A stretch of 64,000 nt of DNA from Acanthacorydalis orientalis (taxonomy: Eukaryota; Arthropoda; Insecta; Megaloptera; Corydalidae): contig CM068313.1 in NCBI GenBank assembly GCA_034766995.1, forward strand, positions 41,312,496 to 41,376,495, given 5' to 3'. Position 1 is the stretch's first letter. Each line of letters begins with the position of its first letter. Under the pieces are notes generated by a model, which was given only the letters and a program-made list of their open reading frames with translations, had not been told where the DNA came from and searched no databases. Below, piece after piece: positions 1 to 11,228 of this stretch. The position numbers and the translations under genes were made by a program.

Positions 1-159
1 CCCCGCTCGCTTCCCCTTTGAGAAATGTAAACCGATAAAGAGATAAGCGATATTTAATTAATAAAACGGAACCGATATTTAATAAAGCGATCAGCGAAAA
101 AGAGAAGAAGCGAAGACGGTGACTTATAATCATTACAGAACTGAAGCGATTAACGAAAA

Positions 160-280
160 AGGACCAATCAGAAAGCAAATAACATGAATTCATCAACCAA
201 TCAGAACACGAATAAAAGTGACGGTAGAGGACGGATTATTAATTATAAAGAAAAAAAATAAATGAAACATAAACATCTTC
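160..280 (+). promoter_or_regulatory. Possible promoter: twin CCAAT boxes and TATA-like motif
   Basis: Two identical 9-mers, CCAATCAGA, lie 33 bp apart at 164-172 and 197-205, and a TATAAAG motif follows at 244-250. CCAAT boxes of this form are the classic NF-Y site, and the order CCAAT, CCAAT, TATA in about 90 bp resembles a core promoter reading to the right. The sequence upstream (1-130) contains two imperfect copies of a CGATATTTAAT-AAAGCG type motif. No start codon or exon can be tied to it, and the motifs are short enough to occur by chance. It could also be the tail of an element cut by the window edge. Confidence 0.25.
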
Positions 281-474
281 AGCGTTAATTGTTTGTATAT
301 TGTTAACTTACAAAAAAAATCAAAATACTTTTATATCAATATTAATTGGAAAAAAAATCATTAAATTTTTATACCACTTTGAATAAATTCTAGATTAAAA
401 GATATTTCTCTTTTATACTTAAAATATATATTTGTTTTTAAGAATTTTTATAGTATTTTAGTATTCCGTGTCAG

Positions 475-541
475 TTCCTTTGAAAGGAAAGTCTAAACTT
501 ACAAAAATAGTTCTACCTATTTGAACGAGTACTATTTTTGT
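475..541. repeat. Two adjacent short inverted repeats
   Basis: TTCCTTT and AAAGGAA flank one base at 475-489. A second, perfect 11-bp inverted repeat (ACAAAAATAGT at 501-511, ACTATTTTTGT at 531-541) closes a 19-nt loop. Both are visible directly. The role is unknown; they may be the remains of a transposon end. Confidence 0.4.
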
Positions 542-1428
542 TTGCAACGATAACAAAGTAAATTATTTTCAAGAAATCACAGTACAGTTTCGTACGGTAA
601 TAAGATCCCGTGCTGAGAACATTAGCACACGCGCCTAGTGTTATAAAGACAACGTGAACAGAATTTTAAAAAGGACGACATGAAACACGCACACTCGCAC
701 GTCACTATATATGTACGTACGTAATACGTGGCTCAGGGGAAGAGACGTCTTAGCCTACAATCATCAAAGGTATGCAAAACAGGGTACCTATTTGTAGTTA
801 CTACTTGCGAAACAACAAAAACTGATCCATTTCCAACTTGCATATTAAGTCAACATGAAGTAACTCTTATTAGTCAAGTAAACAAGCTATGATTTATTTC
901 GAATCTACGTTCCGTATAACTTTAATCAATATATGGCGTGTAATGTAATAAGATTTATACACATTTGTGTAACAGACTGAAATTAATAATGAAAGTGATG
1001 TATTTTTGTTACTTGTACAGATATTAGTTGGAATCTTTTTGTAAAAAATAATTATAAGTTTCCAAGTGCTAATATTTAAAATTACTTGATTAAGTGTCCA
1101 GATAGATTGGAATAAGAATACAATACAAACAATCATAAAGAATATAGAAAATTAAATATTTCAAGAAACTGAGATTTACAAAAATAATTTTTAAACTTGT
1201 TAGATATTTTTTGGAAATGTTTCACGTATATAATTTATACTTTAAAAGATGCTATTTACTACAGTTTTGATTCGTTTACATTTTTTATATTAAATTAATT
1301 GAAATGATACATAGTATTATTTTTTCTTTGGAAGTAATAAAAATTCAAATGTAATTCATTTTTATTTATAGTCTCTATTGAAAATAGTTATATGATTATA
1401 ATATTTATTCAACACCATTTTTAGTTTT

Positions 1429-1431
<3 letters not shown>

Positions 1432-1480
<49 letters not shown>
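1432..1480. repeat. (TA)n microsatellite
   Basis: An uninterrupted TA dinucleotide run of about 49 bp in plain AT-rich sequence. From 600 to 2850 no gene was recognised. Confidence 0.95.
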
Positions 1481-1482
<2 letters not shown>

Positions 1483-2855
1483 TAGAAATGTGTCGAGAGT
1501 AAAAAAACTAAATTGTTATAGAAGAATGAAATATTATTTTTAGGTTTAAAGTGTTTAATACAATGAGCTACTTATTTACATGTTTTAAACAAGAAAGATA
1601 ATTATTATAAAATGCACGCCTTACTCTGATAAAACTATCTATTTTGATTGAAGATAATTAAAAATTGGAAAATAAAGTGTTTTCAATTTTTTGAACTACG
1701 GAGTACTTTCTCTGCAATCAAAAATATTACAGACTTATTTACAATGTTTTCAATATTTTATACAATATCACTAAGTTTTGATTCATCTTCGATTTTCTGC
1801 AATCAAGTTAAATAAAGATGCTATTTTTTTAAACATTTAAATCAGTGAGTGAACATATATACTAATATTTATTGTTCCTACAAAAAAATTAAATTTATTT
1901 TATAAATAAAGTCAATTTAAATGAAATATTTACTGAATTATTTTTATTTTCGGTGTAGACAACTTAAACATATTTTAATATCAATAATAATTAATTTAGT
2001 TTTATATTTATAAATTACTATCAAGTGCATATTCAATATTAATTATTAAATTTAGAATGGTCAATTTAAATTTCTAGATCAAAATGACAAAAGAAAAGTG
2101 GGTGAGGACGAAAAAATGTTCAAAAAGATCGCCAGTAATTAGAAACTATTTAAAATATTTGCATTTAATAATGCTCGAGATTGAAATAAATATCATATGT
2201 TCTAAAGACTATCTTACGATAAAACTTAGGAACAGGAAAAAAATTAAATATAAATTCAAAAAAATTGATACAAAGATTTCAAATATTAAATGATGGATTT
2301 TTCAATTATTAATCAAAATATTAATTAAGCTTTTAAAGTTAAAATTGATTTATGCAAGAAAAAAATATTAGGGATAAATGATGCATGACATAAAAATATA
2401 CATTATTTGGATTGTGATATTACCGAAATATCTGATTATATATTCGTTTTAAAAGACTTGTTATTCAATAGACACAAATCTTTTAATAAATTAACTGTAA
2501 TGATAAAATATGTATTTTCTAAAAAAAATAGTAATGTATATTAAATAATAAAATTTTTCAAATAAATTTTCAATTTAAAAAAAATATTAATGCTTATGAA
2601 TAAAGAAATTAAATATTTCATTTTCTATAAAAAAGCACACTAAACCTGATATAAAGTTCTTCCATACTAATAAATTATTACAACTTCAACTATTTGTATA
2701 TCTTCTTTAAATACAGAAACTTTAAAAATTAAGCATGGTAAGAAAAATAATTTATGAGTTTATTGATTCCAAAACTTGGCATCTATTCAGAATAAGAACA
2801 AATGAACATGTATTTTGTCTCGAAAAGTATATACAAGTATAATGTACAATTATTA

Positions 2856-3243
2856 TTAACCCCTCGACATACAAAGACGTCTCTGATACGTCATGTGTTT
2901 CTTATGCGGTTGTAAACATTGATGTCTCTGAGACACATGCAGATTAGTTCGCTTTAGTGCAGCTACAAAGTAAATATTAGAAAGAAATAATTATAAATAT
3001 TCAGTGTTAAAGTGAAAATAAAAATAAACTCATTAACATGTCTGTTTTGAATTTGTACAAAAGTGACAGTGAATGTCAAATGGGCTATTCGAGTGAGGGC
3101 ACATTTTCCTGAACATATACCTTTCAATGGTAAAAAGCAACATTCTGTAAAGAGATCATGCGTGCTCAAAAATAATATAAGAAGCGAAACGACTTGACAG
3201 TGTAAAAATGTCAAATAACTCTACATTTACCAAAGTGTTTTAA
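2856..3243 (+). mobile_element. Possible piggyBac-like remnant (TTAA-CCCC end)
   Basis: TTAA at 2856-2859 is followed directly by CCCCTCGACATACAAAGACG, the TTAA-CCC arrangement seen at piggyBac-superfamily ends. Just inside, GACGTCTCTGA and GATGTCTCTGAGAC form degenerate sub-terminal repeats. A 24-codon frame at 3038-3112 contains LYKSDSEC...YSSEG, faintly like the acidic, serine-rich N-terminus of piggyBac transposases. TTAA recurs at 3240-3243 after CCAAAGTGTT, but the two ends do not form a convincing inverted pair. It may equally be a single end or a chance match. Confidence 0.3.
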
Positions 3244-3533
3244 AACGTTCCATACTCGAGATTAATAAATTATAGTTTAATTGGTTATTTACTTATTTTT
3301 TATTTATTTTGGTATTAGTATTGAACTATAATATTTAGTAATGTATAAATATTCTTTTCTTTATTAAGCATACATAAATATTAAGCTGAAAAATAAATAG
3401 TATTTTTGGGTCATTTCAAATTTCAATTCAATCTTATGTCAAAGCGTTAGTTAAATTTTTTTTCAATCGCAGTTTAAAAGTTTAAATTTGTAGAAAAACA
3501 TTTAATATTCAACGTGAAGCAATTCTATAAATA

Positions 3534-3540
<7 letters not shown>

Positions 3541-3588
<48 letters not shown>
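3541..3588. repeat. (TA)n microsatellite
   Basis: An uninterrupted TA run. A shorter (TA)n lies at about 3807-3822. Confidence 0.95.
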
Positions 3589-3590
<2 letters not shown>

Positions 3591-4146
3591 CGAATAGTCG
3601 AGTATGTTTCCTAATATACATACATTCAAAATATTTCAATTAGTTTTTACAATTAAGCTAAAAAAATAAGATTAATATAAAATATCGATAACATTTTTAT
3701 TATTTCTAAATATAATTATGATTACTACTTTAAAGTATTTTTTTTGGTCTTGAAAGTTTTATTTTTACACATTCATTAATCCTTTTGAAAACACAGAACT
3801 TATGTGTATATATATATATATACATATAATGTTAAAGAAATATTTTTTGAAACATTTTTTTATAATTTTTTGTTTATGTAAGATTACTCTCATTATTCAG
3901 AAAGTAAGAAATGATATTGTTTAAAAATAAATTATCATAAAAGTACAAAGATGACAGACAATCAGAAATCGTAAGAAAAAAATATAAGCGACACACAATG
4001 ATCAGTGAGCATCGAAATCAAATTCGAATAAAATCGATGGAAATACCCGATACGATAGAAAGTAATCTACTAAAAGCGTCCGCAATTTCGTAAACCGATA
4101 ATTTCAGCGGCGAGAAGTGCAAAACGCTCGAAAACAATAAATAAAA

Positions 4147-4206
4147 ATGAATTACATTATAAAGCGTATAATTTTAATCATCTTTTACCCTTCAATAATC
4201 GGCTCT
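4147..4206 (+). CDS. Weak candidate first exon with hydrophobic N-terminus
   Basis: ATG at 4147 opens twenty codons, MNYIIKRIILIIFYPSIIGS, ending exactly at a GTAAGC splice-donor-like sequence (4207-4212). The peptide is a short basic start followed by a hydrophobic core, as in a signal peptide or anchor, and the exon would end in phase 0. It lies immediately upstream of the CpG-rich island. The candidate exon at 5131 needs phase 2 for its long frame, so the two do not join directly. In a genome this AT-rich, hydrophobic frames of this length arise often by chance. Confidence 0.18.
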
Positions 4207-4550
4207 GTAAGCGGTTCGGAAAGAACGAGACAGTGAACAGTTCGCAGGGAATTTGTGAAAGATGGACGAAGGTAACGCTACATGTGCGGCGGTTATGCGG
4301 GCGCGTCGAACGAGGAGGCTCTTCGCGCGGGAGACGACGAGTCGCGGGTTTTCATCGCTGAACGCGTTAAATTAATGGAATTGTCGACGGGCCGGCTGTG
4401 AAATCTCTCCGCTCTCCTGGCCGAGCTTATCGCACGGCGGGGTCGTCTGGAGTCGGTCGGCCCCAGCGCTCGACTCGAGTGCGGTGGACGCGCGTCGTTG
4501 CGGCGCGCCGGTGGGAACCACCAATCTAGCGCTCTCTCTCCGGCCACCAT
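4200..4550. promoter_or_regulatory. CpG-rich island, likely promoter or 5' exon region
   Basis: G+C content jumps sharply here and CpG dinucleotides are very frequent (GCGCG, CGTCG, GGCGCGCC and similar), in contrast to the flanks. In Hymenoptera such islands often mark promoters and first exons. On the plus strand an ATG at 4262 reads MDEGNATCAAVMRARRTRRL and runs 37 codons to a stop; within it GAAG|GTAACG at 4271 is a possible donor. On the minus strand an 85-codon frame is open at 4293-4550 but is dominated by Arg, Ala, Ser and Pro, as expected from composition alone. Neither frame is recognised, so only the island is asserted. Confidence 0.55.
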
Positions 4551-5130
4551 AAAATTCTATTAGATCATTTTACTTGAATAATGTTATGAATTCTATTATT
4601 TCAATACTTTAGTGAAATAACGCAATGTTTAATAAATTTGAGTACCATTTTTTTCTACGATTTCATTCAAATTTATTTTGACGTTCATGTAAGTTAATAA
4701 TAATCGAAGACAATATTTAATTAGTTAGAAAGTGATTAAATAGAATCTTAAAGGTATTTCAGAAACAATTTTAACAGATGTCAGAACTATAAACTGAAAT
4801 TTTCTCCTCTTTCGTAATTAAATACCAAAAAAAAAAACACCTGTCGACCAACTGAATACACAGAATGTGAAAATTTCTTAAGTTTTTAATTTTTCTCATT
4901 GTAATCTCTTATTTCGAATAAACTATGAACTACTGAATATTATTGTCTAAGAAAGACTTTATACAGTTACTACTGCATTAGATTTTATCAAAAGCTTTAA
5001 TATTTAAAGTACTTTTCATAAAAAATTGAGTGGAAATTATTATTTGATTATAATTTAATTCAATAAATAATAATTATTCTTCCATGTTTTTATACCTGTT
5101 GATACGATGTCCTTTTACCCTTCTTTTTAG

Positions 5131-5311
5131 ATCAGCTGTCTGTTCTCCACTATTAGTTCCGTACAAGTGGCATTGTCAGTTAGATAATGAAAATCGACTT
5201 GTCAACGTGTACATGAGAATGAATCTCGTACCAAAAAAAATAGTGGAAACACTGATTCAAAGAGAAGATCAACAAGAATATATAATATATATGATATTTA
5301 TTACAAAATAA
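5131..5311 (+). CDS. Candidate terminal coding exon, unknown protein
   Basis: A textbook splice acceptor, CCTTTTACCCTTCTTTTTAG, ends at 5130. From 5131 a frame reads through SAVCSPLLVPYKWHCQLDNE and on through a charged, non-repetitive segment (NRLVNVYMRMNLVPKK, IVETLIQREDQQ) to TAA at 5309-5311. AATAAA overlaps the stop at 5307-5312. The amino-acid mix (Trp, His, Cys, Asp, Glu, Gln) is unlike the Ile/Tyr/Lys-rich chance frames of this window. The long frame needs a phase-2 donor upstream. An alternative acceptor at 5135 would need phase 1, which GAAG|GT at 4271 could supply. I do not recognise the family. The upstream exons are not identified. Confidence 0.42.
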
Positions 5312-5821
5312 AACGATATAACCTAAGCTTCAATACTTTCAAAATATTTCAAGAAAATTAAAATGCATTACTCAATAATTAATAAAAATCAGATTATAAA
5401 ATTTAGAAAACATACAGTATAAAATCAAAGATAAGAATCAAAATAATGCCAAGACATATAATCAAAGTATATTTTAAAATTTTAAAAATGCGAGGCAAAG
5501 GAAACCAATTATAAAATGCAATTTCAAAGAGTTAAAACAGAAAAGAAATGTAGCTGACATGAAATTGACATGACGATATTTAGCTTGATTGAATTTGAGT
5601 TAATTTTTATTTAATATATCTGGAATAAATTAATTGTATGGAAATGAAAAGATTTTAGCCAGCAATTATTCTTTAGAAAAATCGTATTGGCGAAGAAATG
5701 TGATTTCAAAGAATTGTGTTTTGAAGAAATATATTCGAAAACACTGTTCAGATTTTCTATTTAAGCGTGAGATATTTATTTACAATTATATTAGAACCGA
5801 ATATTATCAATATTATTATTA

Positions 5822-6467
5822 TTAACCTTTTGAAGCAGGACATGGATCTAGAAATCCATTGATGTTTTCCAAAGAAAGTATGATCTCAGTGGGTTGTCTT
5901 TGGAATGGTGTATTTAAAGGTCACTAATCTTGTTGTAATGAGACTAAATTTATAACTTTTTTTATTAGAAAAAAATTACGGTCATCCAAAAAGCAGAAAA
6001 ATCTCGTTTTTTCATTTGAAACCCTATACAAATTGTAAACTTGAAAATTTTGTTTAATATTTCTTTTCGCAAGTTCGTTTTTGGAAAAAAAATGTATAAA
6101 AAATTTCGAGACTACGTCCAGACACAAGATGTGACCGATGTGAAACCGTTTCGTGCACACTTGATTATTTCAAAAATTTTCACACTTAACAGAAATGGTA
6201 TTTCTGTACATTTTCAATTCTAATCAATTTTTTCATTTCTAATTATATGTTTCCAATCAAGAGATTTGTGTTTCTTCGAATACTATCAACGATTTTTCAT
6301 GATCAGATAGATGTGAATTTTCTAATGGCTAATCTAAATTAATATATTTTTTCTTGTAACCGACAAATTTGCAATTTTTATTTTGTTTATGATAAAATAA
6401 TGTCCAATTAATCGAAAAATATTTGTTAAAACATGTTAGCTCCCTTTCCCCGACATCAAAGTGTTAA
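5822..6467 (+). mobile_element. TTAA-bounded non-autonomous element, copy A
   Basis: A 646-bp unit with TTAA at both borders (5822-5825 and 6464-6467). The ends are imperfect inverted repeats: TTAACCTTTTGAAGC on the left and TTAACACTTTGATGTC reading in from the right. The whole unit matches, in reverse orientation, the segment 13707-14385, for example ATTTTTCGATTAATTGGACA and TCTAGAT near the ends. TTAA target duplication is the hallmark of piggyBac-superfamily elements. No transposase frame is present, so it is a non-autonomous (MITE-like) member of a family that I cannot name. Confidence 0.72.
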
Positions 6468-6589
6468 AAACATATTTCATTTTTTTATACAAAATGTATA
6501 TATTAAAAGATTAAATTAAGTCTTTGTACAAAAAAATATATTTCCGTTTATACATATAATATGAATCAACATGAATTTATGTCGACTAG

Positions 6590-6860
6590 TAAATAGTGTA
6601 TTTATAACTCTGTGACTTCCGTTGTGCGACCGACAACTACAAACAGGATAAAACTCGATTATTCCTGGTGGACGATACCGGCGCTTACGATGATATTACA
6701 CACAAAGCTCAATCTAACGTTTCCGTCGATATTATTATTATTGTCTAAGTGAATTGCTTTAAATCCATGCTGAGCGAGTTATCTCTATACCGTTATATGC
6801 AACATGGAATATAATAAAAGATATAAAGATATCGTCAAGGATTCACTTAAAATGATTAAT
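6590..6860. other. Complex-sequence island, function unknown
   Basis: This stretch is richer in G+C and in sequence complexity than its surroundings (GTTGTGCGACCGACAACTAC, GGTGGACGATACCGGCGC). No frame of useful length is open and no splice-bounded exon was found. It is a candidate conserved non-coding (enhancer-like) element; this is inference from composition only. Confidence 0.2.
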
Positions 6861-6959
6861 TCTTATTTCTTCTAAAATCATTTTTATATTTTTGAGTAAT
6901 GTTGCGATGATGTTTAAATCAAAATTTAGTTCTCTTCATTAAATACATACTTACACGCA

Positions 6960-6960
<1 letters not shown>

Positions 6961-7020
<60 letters not shown>
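6961..7020. repeat. (TA)n microsatellite
   Basis: A TA array with one AC interruption. Shorter TA runs follow at about 7221-7242 and 7370-7390. Confidence 0.95.
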
Positions 7021-7029
<9 letters not shown>

Positions 7030-7603
7030 GCATTATGTTATGATTAAAATTGTTTTTATTAATTTATAAATGCTTTTTTATAATAAGTTTATTTATAAAT
7101 AAAAGTCAATTGACTAGCCACAATCAAAATTTATATATTTTTTTTAATGCTGTAAATGAAGAATTAATTATTTTAAAAAGTAAAAAAATAATTATTTAAA
7201 TTCAGAATGTGTCTACAAGAATATATATATATATATATATATAATAAAAATTTTTTAGTTGAAAAGAAGGTACTAAATTGAAAACCAAATTTGTATTACA
7301 ATTTTTTTAAAATTTAACTGTATTGTTCTCTAAATTAATTACTTTGAATAAATCAACTCTCTCTTAAAAAATATATATATATATATATATAAAATTAATA
7401 ACAAATATAGATGATTAAATTTAGGCTTCCAGATGGAAGTATTAAAAGTGGTTATGTATTAAAAGGGTTAAAAAAGATTCATAATATTATTTATTAAGTA
7501 TTTTAGTTCAATGCAATACTAATATACCAAATGGGTGATAAAATATTTTTTTTTTAATTTTTGCGCTTTCTTAATACTATTGTTTGGAAGCATAAATTTA
7601 ATC

Positions 7604-7704
7604 ATCTCTCTCTCTCTCTATATATATATATATAGGATATATATATATAGGATATATATATATATATAGGATATATATATATAGGATATATATATATATA
7701 TAGG

Positions 7705-7739
<35 letters not shown>

Positions 7740-7740
7740 T
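7604..7740. repeat. Palindromic compound array (CT)n-(TA)n/GGATATA-(GA)n
   Basis: The array begins with ATCTCTCTCTCTCTA, continues with TA runs broken six times by GGATATATA at spacings of about 16-22 bp, and ends with AGAGAGAGAGAGAGAT. The CT start and GA end are reverse complements, so the whole 137 bp can fold into one long hairpin. The interruptions make a small tandem repeat of the unit (TA)nGGA. Confidence 0.9.
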
Positions 7741-8589
7741 ATGAAGAGATCATCTTCGAAATATACATTCGTAACAATGAAAATGATAAACAATAATTGA
7801 ATATTTTTGCGGTTTATAGATATAAAACGGATTTCATTAGAGAAAAAAATGAAATTTTTGAAATACGAGGGTAGACAAAACAATGCAAGTAAATAATTAG
7901 TACTTAGTACGGATAAACTAACTAAACTACTAAACTAATAAACTACGAAACTAAAGTGGGATCTAGGAGTAGAAAGACATTTTAAATTGTTTTAAAATTA
8001 TAATATTACTATTAGATCGATATTTTTTTATTAATTATTGTTCATACGCTTTTAAAATCTTTTTAAATCTATAAATATTCTATCGTCATTCATAAAAAAA
8101 TACTGTATTGTTTTTCTTGTCATTGTTGTTATGAACAGTTCACGAATATTAACAATACATTAGATTAACTTATTTTACTTGACTAATAATATGACATTTT
8201 CTTATAAATTTGATAGGAAATATAACTTTTTATATGAAAAGTATTGTATATCAACAGTTCATTCTAATAATTTTTAAATAGGTAATTATTATTAAATTAC
8301 ACCTTTGAAAACGAGTATTAATTACTCTGTAGTTATAACTACTTTCGAGAAATTTAGATATTTTCTAAATAATAACATATAATTTAGAAAATTCATGTCT
8401 TTATTGTTTAGGAAAAAAATTGGAATTATTCAAACACATATGTATATTTTTAATTTTATATTTTTTAAATTTATATTTGTATTAATAATTGAGACTGATA
8501 ATAAATGTATATTGATTTAAACATATAGGTTTATAGTAAAGTATTTAAAAATGCATGTTTTATAACAAGAAATATTTGATTTTTTGACA

Positions 8590-9170
8590 TGTGAATTTGT
8601 GTAGTTAGTGCAGGCATATTTCAGCTACGCCGAAACACTAACTGTTTCAATCTTTTCTATAGATTTGTTTCTGTTTATATGTGGGTGGGTATGTTTTTGT
8701 ATCTATGTAAGTATGTGTGTATATTCAGCGTTGAAAGAATAAAATGTGATAATGATTCATGGTTCAAAATTGTCAATGTTTCAACAAAACAAGTCAAAAG
8801 AGATCGATAAATCGATTTCCGGAACACGAGTCATACCCAACATCAAGTGGTTGTTGTCATGTGATGTATTCGAAAAATTGTCCCGAGTGAATTTTAATGA
8901 AAACGACAACTGACATTTTCGTCCAAAATTGAATAAAATAACTAGTTTATTTGCACTTATAACATTCCCGGACCATATTTATTTACGTATAAGCGAGTCC
9001 GAAATTGTTTCTGTGAACCGTTTCAGACCGGATGTGATTGAATTATTTAGTGAGCTGCAGCCCCCAATGCGTGACTGTGTTCCGCTAAAGCAAGAAACTA
9101 AACCTTGGAGCATTCATAGTCGCCTATACGGTAACTTATAAATTATTTGTGGACTTAACTTCCTTGCCGC
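8590..9170. other. Complex-sequence island with unassigned 70-codon frame
   Basis: The region has higher complexity than its flanks. Within it, 8929-9141 on the plus strand is open and reads ITFPDHIYLRISESEIVSVN, then RFRPDVIELFSELQPPMRD and on to a stop. Its residue mix looks more protein-like than most frames here. No acceptor with a good pyrimidine tract precedes it, the start is an ATG without support, and I recognise no domain. It is either a real small exon or a conserved non-coding stretch. Confidence 0.22.
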
Positions 9171-9431
9171 GAGGAAATTGTTTTCAAAATATACATGCTA
9201 TGGCCGTAAGATACTTTTGTGCTTGGACTTTGATAGTTATGTGTTTATTTTTTTATCGGAAATATGTATTTTTTTGATTAAAGAAAATTGAATGGTTTTG
9301 CTTTCGACGAACGTAAATGTGTAACAATATTTATAATTGAGTTATTTGCATACGATTGAATATATCTACATAATAAATATGATTTTCATGAATCACTATG
9401 TTCTTATATTTTGAAACATTTTGAAAATAAT

Positions 9432-9435
<4 letters not shown>

Positions 9436-9480
<45 letters not shown>

Positions 9481-9499
9481 TATATATATATATATATAT
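9436..9499. repeat. (TA)n microsatellite
   Basis: A TA array of about 64 bp with one CAC interruption. Confidence 0.95.
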
Positions 9500-9758
9500 T
9501 TAGATAAATTCGATTTGTTTTCATGTTGAAAATATGGTTTATGAAATTAAATAGCCAAAAAAATCATTCATTAATAACAAAAATTTAAATAAAACAAAGT
9601 TAAAAATAGTATCATAAATATAACATTTATTATAATTGGTATTGGAAAATTTATGTTGATTTAAAGAAAATACTATATACATCATTTAAACGGATCATTT
9701 AGTAATTTAACAATCAGATGAAGCGATGTTCGTAATTGGGTAAGTTAAAGTATTTTGA

Positions 9759-9821
9759 ATATATATATATATATATATATTACACATCATATGTGTACAC
9801 ATACATACGCACATATATGTG

Positions 9822-9859
<38 letters not shown>

Positions 9860-9860
9860 T
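9759..9860. repeat. Compound TA/CA microsatellite
   Basis: Two TA runs flank a mixed TACACATA/TGTGTA segment. The 65-codon frame through it is a translation of the repeat. Confidence 0.9.
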
Positions 9861-10502
9861 TAATCTATACAATACGGCTTCATACGCATATCATATTTAT
9901 TTTTTCAATATTTACAATGCATCAATAACATAATTTTTATTCCAAGATTATTTAAATTTTTTATTTTCTAAATTTTAGGATTTATCATAGTAATTTTCAA
10001 TATTATGTAATTTGTCTTTAAAGTTTGTTAAATATTTCTTTTTCCAAGTATTTTTATGTATATATATATATATATATATATAAATACTATAGTTAGTCTG
10101 GCGATCAATCAATAAATCTAACTTAATCGGCTTGTTTTTTTTCATGTAGGAATGTTAAACTACTTTAAATATAAAAAAAATACAATATAAAAACCATACA
10201 AGCCACATTTAACATTTCTGACCTAATACTAATATATAAAACTTTTTTAAACATACTTGTAAGTTTCACAAAAAAAATTTTCAGTGTAAATTAGTTTTTA
10301 TTTCAAAATTCAGAAGATAATATACTATTTATTTAAGAATAGAGCTTAAAATATTTTTAAAATTCTTATATGAGAAATAACTGAACATAAATAAACATAT
10401 TCAATAAAAAATTAACAGATAAAATTAATATTTAAACACAAAGATAAAAATAAGATTTTCTATGATTTTTAATAAAAACAGTAATCAAATGATTCAAAAT
10501 AA

Positions 10503-10506
<4 letters not shown>

Positions 10507-10550
<44 letters not shown>
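10507..10550. repeat. (TA)n microsatellite
   Basis: An uninterrupted TA array; a shorter one lies at about 10058-10081. The stretch from 9900 to 11000 is otherwise featureless AT-rich DNA. Confidence 0.95.
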
Positions 10551-10553
<3 letters not shown>

Positions 10554-11197
10554 TGTATATATTCACATGTCTATTGTAATAAAAAGTACTCATGGTTAAA
10601 AATGTCATATACATCTATGTGCAGTTTATTTAAATCAGGTATGTGTTTGCGAGAATTAAACCTATATTTACTGAATTATTGTTAATTACTATTCTAATAC
10701 GTAACGATTTAGAAAATCGACTAATTAACATTCATTGTGTGTAATTGTAACACTTGAGTATTTTGATATCAATTGAATTAACAATTACTACTGGTGAGTA
10801 AAATAAATGTTTTTTAATTTATTTAAATCATTCAGATATAATTGTTTAATTTTGTCTTTATTTTATACTAAGGTGACTAAATATACTAATTGTCATAGCA
10901 CAGTACTTTGTTAGATAATTTTTACTGACTAATGTACATGCCTTTACATTGTTTTACTTGTATTTTATTGTAATCTTAACTAACAAATAAAATACGGAAA
11001 TACAATAGTGAATGATAAATAACAGAGTATTTCGTCTACATTACGTAACCAGAGAACTCTTGGACTATTTCGCAGAGTGAGTTTCGAGCTTTGATAGCAC
11101 GTCTCATAACGTCTCAACCAGCTCGAATTCATTGGATTGGTGTTTTTACTAAACGGTGAAGTATTTTTGTGGCCTTTCTGATTAGGCTGTATTGCAG

Positions 11198-11228
11198 TTC
11201 GGTCAACGGAACTCTAGTACCCCCGAAG
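11198..11228 (+). CDS. Candidate 31-nt micro-exon
   Basis: A pyrimidine-containing acceptor (CCTTTCTGATTAGGCTGTAT, then TGCAG ending at 11197) and a GAAG|GTACCT donor at 11228/11229 bracket 31 nt of non-repetitive sequence. Two of the three frames are open: FGQRNSSTPE and SVNGTLVPPK. It sits in a modest G+C-rich island (about 11030-11240). The length is not a multiple of three, so it would shift phase. No partner exon is identified, and signals this short can occur by chance. Confidence 0.18.

Noticed and set aside
2963..3214. 83-codon minus-strand frame
   Set aside because: Leu/Phe/Thr-rich shadow of the possible piggyBac-like segment; no support.
4293..4550. 85-codon minus-strand frame in the CpG island
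   Set aside because: Arg/Ala/Ser/Pro composition is what CpG-rich DNA gives in a stop-poor frame; no domain or splice sites.
7604..7740. Regularly spaced GGATATATA units considered as a CRISPR-like array
   Set aside because: Spacers are themselves TA repeat, not unique sequence, and the genome is eukaryotic; it is a minisatellite.
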